A DNA stretch of 9,603 nt from Opitutales bacterium (GTDB taxonomy: Bacteria > Verrucomicrobiota > Verrucomicrobiia > Opitutales > Oceanipulchritudinaceae): positions 1-9,603 of the forward strand of contig SKLD01000043.1 in the NCBI GenBank assembly GCA_007123395.1. Reading direction: 5' to 3'. Within the stretch, counting starts at the first letter, position 1, and each line of letters starts with the position of its first letter. This document shows, one piece after another, positions 6,323 through 9,603 of this stretch. Both the position numbers and the translations under genes were made by a program. The notes under the pieces were generated by a model, which worked only from the letters and a program-made list of their open reading frames with translations, did not search any database and was not told the origin of the DNA.

Positions 6323-7471
6323 TCAGGACGGGGCGGTTGTGTCGCTGGAGGGGGCGGCGACATCTATATTACCGGGCGCATCGGCGGGGGGGAGGGTGAA
6401 GGCGAAAGTGCTCCCTTCACCGACTTTGCTGTCGACGGTGATGTCGCCGTCGAGCTTTTGCAGGATGCGCTTGACGATGGAGAGACCGAGGCCGGTGCCC
6501 TCGGCGCGGGAGTGTTCGAGGCGGGTGAAGGTCTTGAAGAGGCGGGCGATGTTTTCGGGCGCAATACCGGGACCGTTGTCTTTGACCCAAAAGACAGGGC
6601 GTCCGTCTTCCGCGATGTGCCCGCCAGCCTCGACGACGGGCGGATTGCCGCCGTATTTCACGGCGTTGCTGATGAGATTGGCCCAGATTTCCTCGGTCCA
6701 CGAGCTGTAGCCAAGGGCGGCAGGCATGGCCTCGGGGAGGACTAGGCGCGCGCGCCGGCCTTCAACGAGCGTCTGCACGCGGTAGAGGGCGGAGCGCATG
6801 TTTTCGACCATATCGATTGGTTCGCCGACAACGTCCTGTTGGCGGACGCTGGCAAAAATGAGGAGTTCGTGAACGATGTTATTGAGGCGGGTGGAGGCTT
6901 CATGAATCAATTTGATCCATTCGATTCGTTCCGCTTCGCTTACGGTTTCGCTCTCGGAAAGGAGGGTTTCGGTGAGGACGGAGAGGCCTTGCAGAGGATT
7001 TTTCAGGTCATGCGCCACGGTGTGCGCGTAGCCGTCGAGGTCCTTGATGGCTTCGTCCTTGGCAGCGATCTCGCGTTTGAGTTCGTCCCGCAGGCGGCGC
7101 AACTGGAGCTGTGCCTTTATCCGCGCGAGGGTTTCTTGCTTTTGGACCGGTTTCGTAACGAAATCGACCCCGCCCGCCGCGAAGGCCTTGACCTTGCTCT
7201 CGGTATCGTCGAGGGCAGTCATAAAGATGACCGGTACGTCTTCCATGCCGGGGAGTTCTCTGAGTCGGCGGCATGTCTCGAAGCCGTCCATTTCGGGCAT
7301 CATGATGTCGAGGAGGATGAGATCGGGGTTTTCGGCGGCGGTCGTCGCGAGTGCCGCTGCCCCGCTGCGCTCAGAGAGCACGCGCCATGGCTCGCTCTTC
7401 AATAGGTCTTTCATTAAGAGCAAGTTATGGCGCGTATCATCAACAACAAGAATGGTCTCGGCATCATTCAT
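6323..7471 (-). CDS. Soluble hybrid sensor kinase: receiver domain followed by histidine kinase (REC-HisKA-HATPase)
   Basis: This is a 382-residue two-component protein with no membrane segment. The N-terminal receiver domain has the acidic pair D11/D12, phospho-acceptor D55 (LILLDIMMPEMDG), T85 and K107. A charged helix (about 112-148) leads into the dimerisation/phosphotransfer domain with H154 in HDLKNPL. The ATPase domain shows the N box (NLISNAVKYG, 264-273), DNGPGI (298-303) and GTGLGL (325-330), so all catalytic parts appear intact. The receiver comes first, so the kinase is probably tuned by phosphorylation from another kinase. It would then act in the cytoplasm on a partner regulator not found in this window. 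It is transcribed alone on the minus strand. No Shine-Dalgarno is apparent before its ATG. The last 20 residues are a low-complexity Pro/Ala/Ser/Thr tail. Confidence 0.94.
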   Translation of the reverse strand: MNDAETILVVDDTRHNLLLMKDLLKSEPWRVLSERSGAAALATTAAENPDLILLDIMMPEMDGFETCRRLRELPGMEDVPVIFMTALDDTESKVKAFAAGGVDFVTKPVQKQETLARIKAQLQLRRLRDELKREIAAKDEAIKDLDGYAHTVAHDLKNPLQGLSVLTETLLSESETVSEAERIEWIKLIHEASTRLNNIVHELLIFASVRQQDVVGEPIDMVENMRSALYRVQTLVEGRRARLVLPEAMPAALGYSSWTEEIWANLISNAVKYGGNPPVVEAGGHIAEDGRPVFWVKDNGPGIAPENIARLFKTFTRLEHSRAEGTGLGLSIVKRILQKLDGDITVDSKVGEGSTFAFTLPPADAPGNIDVAAPSSDTTAPS

Positions 7472-7705
7472 TAGGGTTACTGCAACAGGGTAGACAACGG
7501 CGGGCGAAGTAAAGCCTTTCCATGGCTCACTGCGTCATTTTTCTGAAATCGGGTAAAATATCCTGTAATTAACCTAGTGGATAGGGCCTCTCCAAGGACG
7601 TTTTTCCTGTTGAGCGGATGACGCCTTTGCTTGCACTTTCGACAGGAGGCCGCATTCTTAAAGGGGAATTTCGTTCGTATCCGTGTCTCAAACGAAGGAG
7701 TCGCC
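7472..7705. promoter_or_regulatory. Divergent intergenic region between the kinase and lipoprotein genes
   Basis: Both flanking genes point outward, so this 234-base stretch must hold their promoters. I could not identify a convincing -35/-10 pair on either strand. The AT-richer centre (about 7531-7575) is the likeliest place. An imperfect dyad lies at 7588-7614 (CTCCAAGGA against TCCTGTTGAG). GGCCTC (7585-7590) and GAGGCC (7646-7651) could pair in a leader RNA of the lipoprotein gene. Confidence 0.4.
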
Positions 7706-8293
7706 ATGAAAATCCAAAAGTTTCCCATCTTCCTCTCTCTCCTGCTCGGCGGGTCTTTGTTTCTTGGCGGGTGCCAGACGGCCTCGCAAAATCCGAACAC
7801 CACCCAAGGGGCCGCCATCGGTGCTGCCTCCGGAGCCGTCCTCGGCGCGATTATCGGGCACCAAAGCGGCCGCAAAGGCGAAGGTGCGGCCATTGGTGCG
7901 GCGGCCGGCGCGGTGCTGGGCGGGGCGGTGGGTGCTTCGAGAGATCATGAGGAGCGCCAGCGCGAAGAGGCGCTACGGCGCGAGCGCGAGCACAACATCG
8001 AAATGGCGCGCATCCAGCGCGAACGGGAGAAGGCCGAGGCCGAGCGCGAGGAACAGATTGCCATTGCGCAGGGCCGCAACGTCTCCGACCGCGAAGTCTT
8101 CGAGGCGGAGCAGCGCGCCAAGGCTGCCGAAGAGCGGCTCAAGCAACTGGAAGCGGAGAGGCAGGCGGCACTTGCGCGGCAACGTTCGATCGAGGAGGCC
8201 GAGCGTCGGGAGCGCGAGGCCTTGGAGCGAATTCGCGAGCTGGAGCGTGAGGGAACGACAGCGAGTTCCGGAGCGTCCGGAGGCGGGGCCTAA
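7706..8293 (+). CDS. Glycine-zipper lipoprotein with long coiled-coil tail
   Basis: This is a 195-residue predicted lipoprotein. A short basic N-terminus and a hydrophobic stretch lead to the lipobox LGGC, with C23 the lipidated residue. The following Q does not match the inner-membrane retention signal, so outer-membrane anchoring is expected. Two near-identical glycine-zipper segments come next (35-51 and 60-76, GAAIGAA-GAVLG), joined by a short polar linker. Such segments pack into or across membranes in other envelope proteins. Residues about 78-182 are an Arg/Glu-rich coiled coil with a break near AQGRNVSD (121-128), and the end is Gly/Ser-rich. The start is well supported: GAAGGAG (7694-7700) lies 5 bases before the ATG. 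The second lipoprotein begins 5 bases after the stop, suggesting shared expression. A structural role linking the outer membrane to periplasmic partners is inference. Confidence 0.86.
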   Translation: MKIQKFPIFLSLLLGGSLFLGGCQTASQNPNTTQGAAIGAASGAVLGAIIGHQSGRKGEGAAIGAAAGAVLGGAVGASRDHEERQREEALRREREHNIEMARIQREREKAEAEREEQIAIAQGRNVSDREVFEAEQRAKAAEERLKQLEAERQAALARQRSIEEAERREREALERIRELEREGTTASSGASGGGA

Positions 8294-8298
8294 CGCCG

Positions 8299-9060
8299 AT
8301 GAAATCCTTTGATCCCATGACTGTTCCGGGCATCCGCCGCTATGGGTTCCGGACCTTTGCGGCGCTTGCGGCGGTCTTACTTTTGTCCGCCTGTGCCGTT
8401 ACGCCGACACGCACGTTCAAGGTCGACGCGCTAAAGGACCCCGACCGAGTGCCGACGGCACCGCCGGGTGAGTCCATTGCCTACTACATCGAGCCCGCCT
8501 ACGAATTGGAGGAGGGCGAAACGCTACGCTTCCGCGAGGCAGCCGGATATGTTGAGACGGCCCTCGCCGGCGCGGGATATCACCGTACGCGCGACCGCTC
8601 GCGCGCGCAGGTGCTTCTTCGCATGGATGCGGTGATCTCCGATCCGGTGTCGGAGTCGCGGGTCTATTCCGAGCCCATTTATGTTCGCCGCTGGGGCTAT
8701 TCGCGGACCGTGCGTATTCCGGTACGCAACGATGAAGGCAAGATTGTCGGCTATCGCTACAGCACGATCTACGAACCGCCGCGCACGGAGTTCGCGGGAT
8801 GGACGGACCGCACGCGGCAAACAACGGTCTACGAAAAAGCGCTCGACCTTACGGCCTACGAGATGCGCGACGGTGAGCGCGGTCCGGAGCTATGGACGCT
8901 TCGCGTGTCTTCGGTCGATGAAAGCAGCGACTTGCGCGGCTACTTGCCGCTTCTTGTCGCGGCGGCCATGCCCTATGTGGGCGGGCAGACTCCGGGCGAA
9001 GTACGCGTGCGCATGCGCGATGATCACGAAAACGTGAAATTCGTGCGCCGCGGCATTTGA
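8299..9060 (+). CDS. Predicted outer-membrane lipoprotein of unknown function (DUF4136-like at best)
   Basis: This is a 253-residue protein with a basic N-terminus, a hydrophobic stretch and the lipobox LLSAC, giving lipidation at C32 followed by A. The mature part is hydrophilic, with alternating beta-like segments (IAYYIEPAYEL, AQVLLRMDAVI, TVRIPVRNDEGKIVGYRYSTIYEPP). It ends in a conserved-looking block, LVAAAMPYVGGQTPGEVRVRMRDD (split here as LVAAAMPYVGG and VRVRMRDD). The layout of a short helix, a strand with RAQVLLRM and a late helix recalls DUF4136 lipoproteins, but I could not confirm that family. The ATG at 8299 follows the upstream stop by 5 bases. GGAGG (8279-8283) is rather far upstream, and an in-frame ATG at 8317 is the alternative. 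It is probably co-expressed with the glycine-zipper lipoprotein. Confidence 0.82.
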   Translation: MKSFDPMTVPGIRRYGFRTFAALAAVLLLSACAVTPTRTFKVDALKDPDRVPTAPPGESIAYYIEPAYELEEGETLRFREAAGYVETALAGAGYHRTRDRSRAQVLLRMDAVISDPVSESRVYSEPIYVRRWGYSRTVRIPVRNDEGKIVGYRYSTIYEPPRTEFAGWTDRTRQTTVYEKALDLTAYEMRDGERGPELWTLRVSSVDESSDLRGYLPLLVAAAMPYVGGQTPGEVRVRMRDDHENVKFVRRGI

Positions 9061-9080
9061 GGTGGCGAACTCCGGAGATC

Positions 9081-9603
9081 ATGGAAGAGGCGGACGCCGC
9101 GACCGTTGCGAATGAATGGCTTGATGTTGTCGACGCCGGTGACCGGGTAGTGTGCCGCGAGCGCCGTGCCGTCATCCACCGTGAGGGGCTGCGACACCGC
9201 GCGGTCCATATTCTTCTCCGTGACGCCGCAGGCCGCTATTTTCTGCAGCGTCGGTCCTTCACCAAAGACACCTTCCCCGGTCGCTGGACAACTTCCGCCT
9301 CGGGCCATGTCGACGCAGGCGAAGACTACGATACCGCCATGCGGCGTGAGTTGGACGAGGAACTCGGCTGGACGCCGCTGGAAGGCACCGCATGGCCGGG
9401 GCGCGTTCTCCGTTTTGCCGCCCAGCCGCTCACCGGCAACGAGTTCGTGTGGGTTTACGCAGGCGAAGTGTCCGGTCCCCTGCGGCCCGATCCGCATGAG
9501 ATCATCGACGGGCGCTGGCTCACCGCGGAGACCGTCGACGCGTGGTTGGCGGAGCGCCCGGACGAATTTGCCGATGCTTTTCGCCTTATATGGCCAGCCT
9601 TCC
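9081..9603 (+). CDS. Nudix hydrolase, truncated by the window end
   Basis: The first 174 residues are present and the frame is still open at the last base. A complete Nudix box lies at residues 75-97: G75, E81, R89, E90, then DEELGW, fitting Gx5Ex7REUxEExGU, which holds the divalent metal used to cleave nucleoside diphosphate-type substrates. The stretch before it (EWLDVVDAGDRVV, the HREGLRHRAVHILL block, LQRRSFTKDTFPGRW) follows the YfcD-like branch, which is related to type 1 isopentenyl diphosphate isomerase in layout. The isomerase's active-site cysteine in CCSHP is replaced here by TTSASGH, so isomerase activity is unlikely. The start at 9081 has GGAG at 9074-9077, only 3 bases away. It lies 20 bases after the lipoprotein gene and probably shares its transcript. 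The substrate is unknown. Confidence 0.92.
   Translation, partial: MEEADAATVANEWLDVVDAGDRVVCRERRAVIHREGLRHRAVHILLRDAAGRYFLQRRSFTKDTFPGRWTTSASGHVDAGEDYDTAMRRELDEELGWTPLEGTAWPGRVLRFAAQPLTGNEFVWVYAGEVSGPLRPDPHEIIDGRWLTAETVDAWLAERPDEFADAFRLIWPAF

Noticed and set aside
6806..6815. Second partial copy of the operator half-site (ACCATATCG) inside the kinase gene
   Set aside because: It is only one half-site, within coding sequence, with no dyad. It is most likely chance.
9081..9603. Type 1 isopentenyl diphosphate isomerase, which would pair with the polyprenyl synthase
   Set aside because: The overall layout is related, but the essential cysteine-containing CCSHP motif is replaced by TTSASGH. The intact Nudix box supports a hydrolase.

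Overview
The window is a GC-rich stretch of a Gram-negative bacterial chromosome. Two consecutive lipoproteins with clear lipoboxes imply an outer membrane. Several genes start without a recognisable Shine-Dalgarno sequence, and one gap carries degenerate CGGAT-type repeats. Together these would fit a Verrucomicrobiota/PVC-like genome, but that placement is impression-based and is the least certain statement here. No rRNA, tRNA, CRISPR array, transposase or phage gene was seen.

Left part (1-2890, + strand): a compact redox or ion stress module. A promoter-like TTGACC hexamer merges with a perfect 7-4-7 inverted repeat (45-62), just upstream of a FAD-dependent pyridine-nucleotide-disulfide oxidoreductase (102-1520). 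The oxidoreductase stop overlaps the start of an ArsR-family regulator (1517-1849). A ten-helix SLAC1/TehA-type anion channel or exporter (1901-2890) follows. The simplest reading is that the ArsR protein binds the palindrome and controls its own operon, possibly sensing through cysteines. This is inferred, not shown.

Middle part (2891-5973, + strand): a membrane glycosyltransferase of the ArnT/PMT type with a C-terminal helical-repeat tail (2991-4901), then an all-trans polyprenyl diphosphate synthase (4951-5973) with both DDxxD motifs. One loop of the glycosyltransferase carries an extra hydrophilic segment, and its DNA contains two adjacent palindromes (3465-3480 and 3489-3522). It looks like a small palindromic repeat inserted in frame. 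A gene-free gap (5974-6322) follows, with short palindromes, CGGAT-type repeats, a hairpin and an AT-rich island.

Right part: a soluble REC-HisKA-HATPase kinase lies on the minus strand (6323-7471). It is convergent with the polyprenyl synthase and divergent, across a 234-base gap, from a + strand group of three genes. These are a glycine-zipper/coiled-coil lipoprotein (7706-8293), a second lipoprotein (8299-9060) and a Nudix hydrolase cut off by the window end (9081-9603). The spacings (5 and 20 bases) suggest co-transcription. The lipoproteins probably act together in the envelope. The link of the Nudix enzyme to them is positional only.
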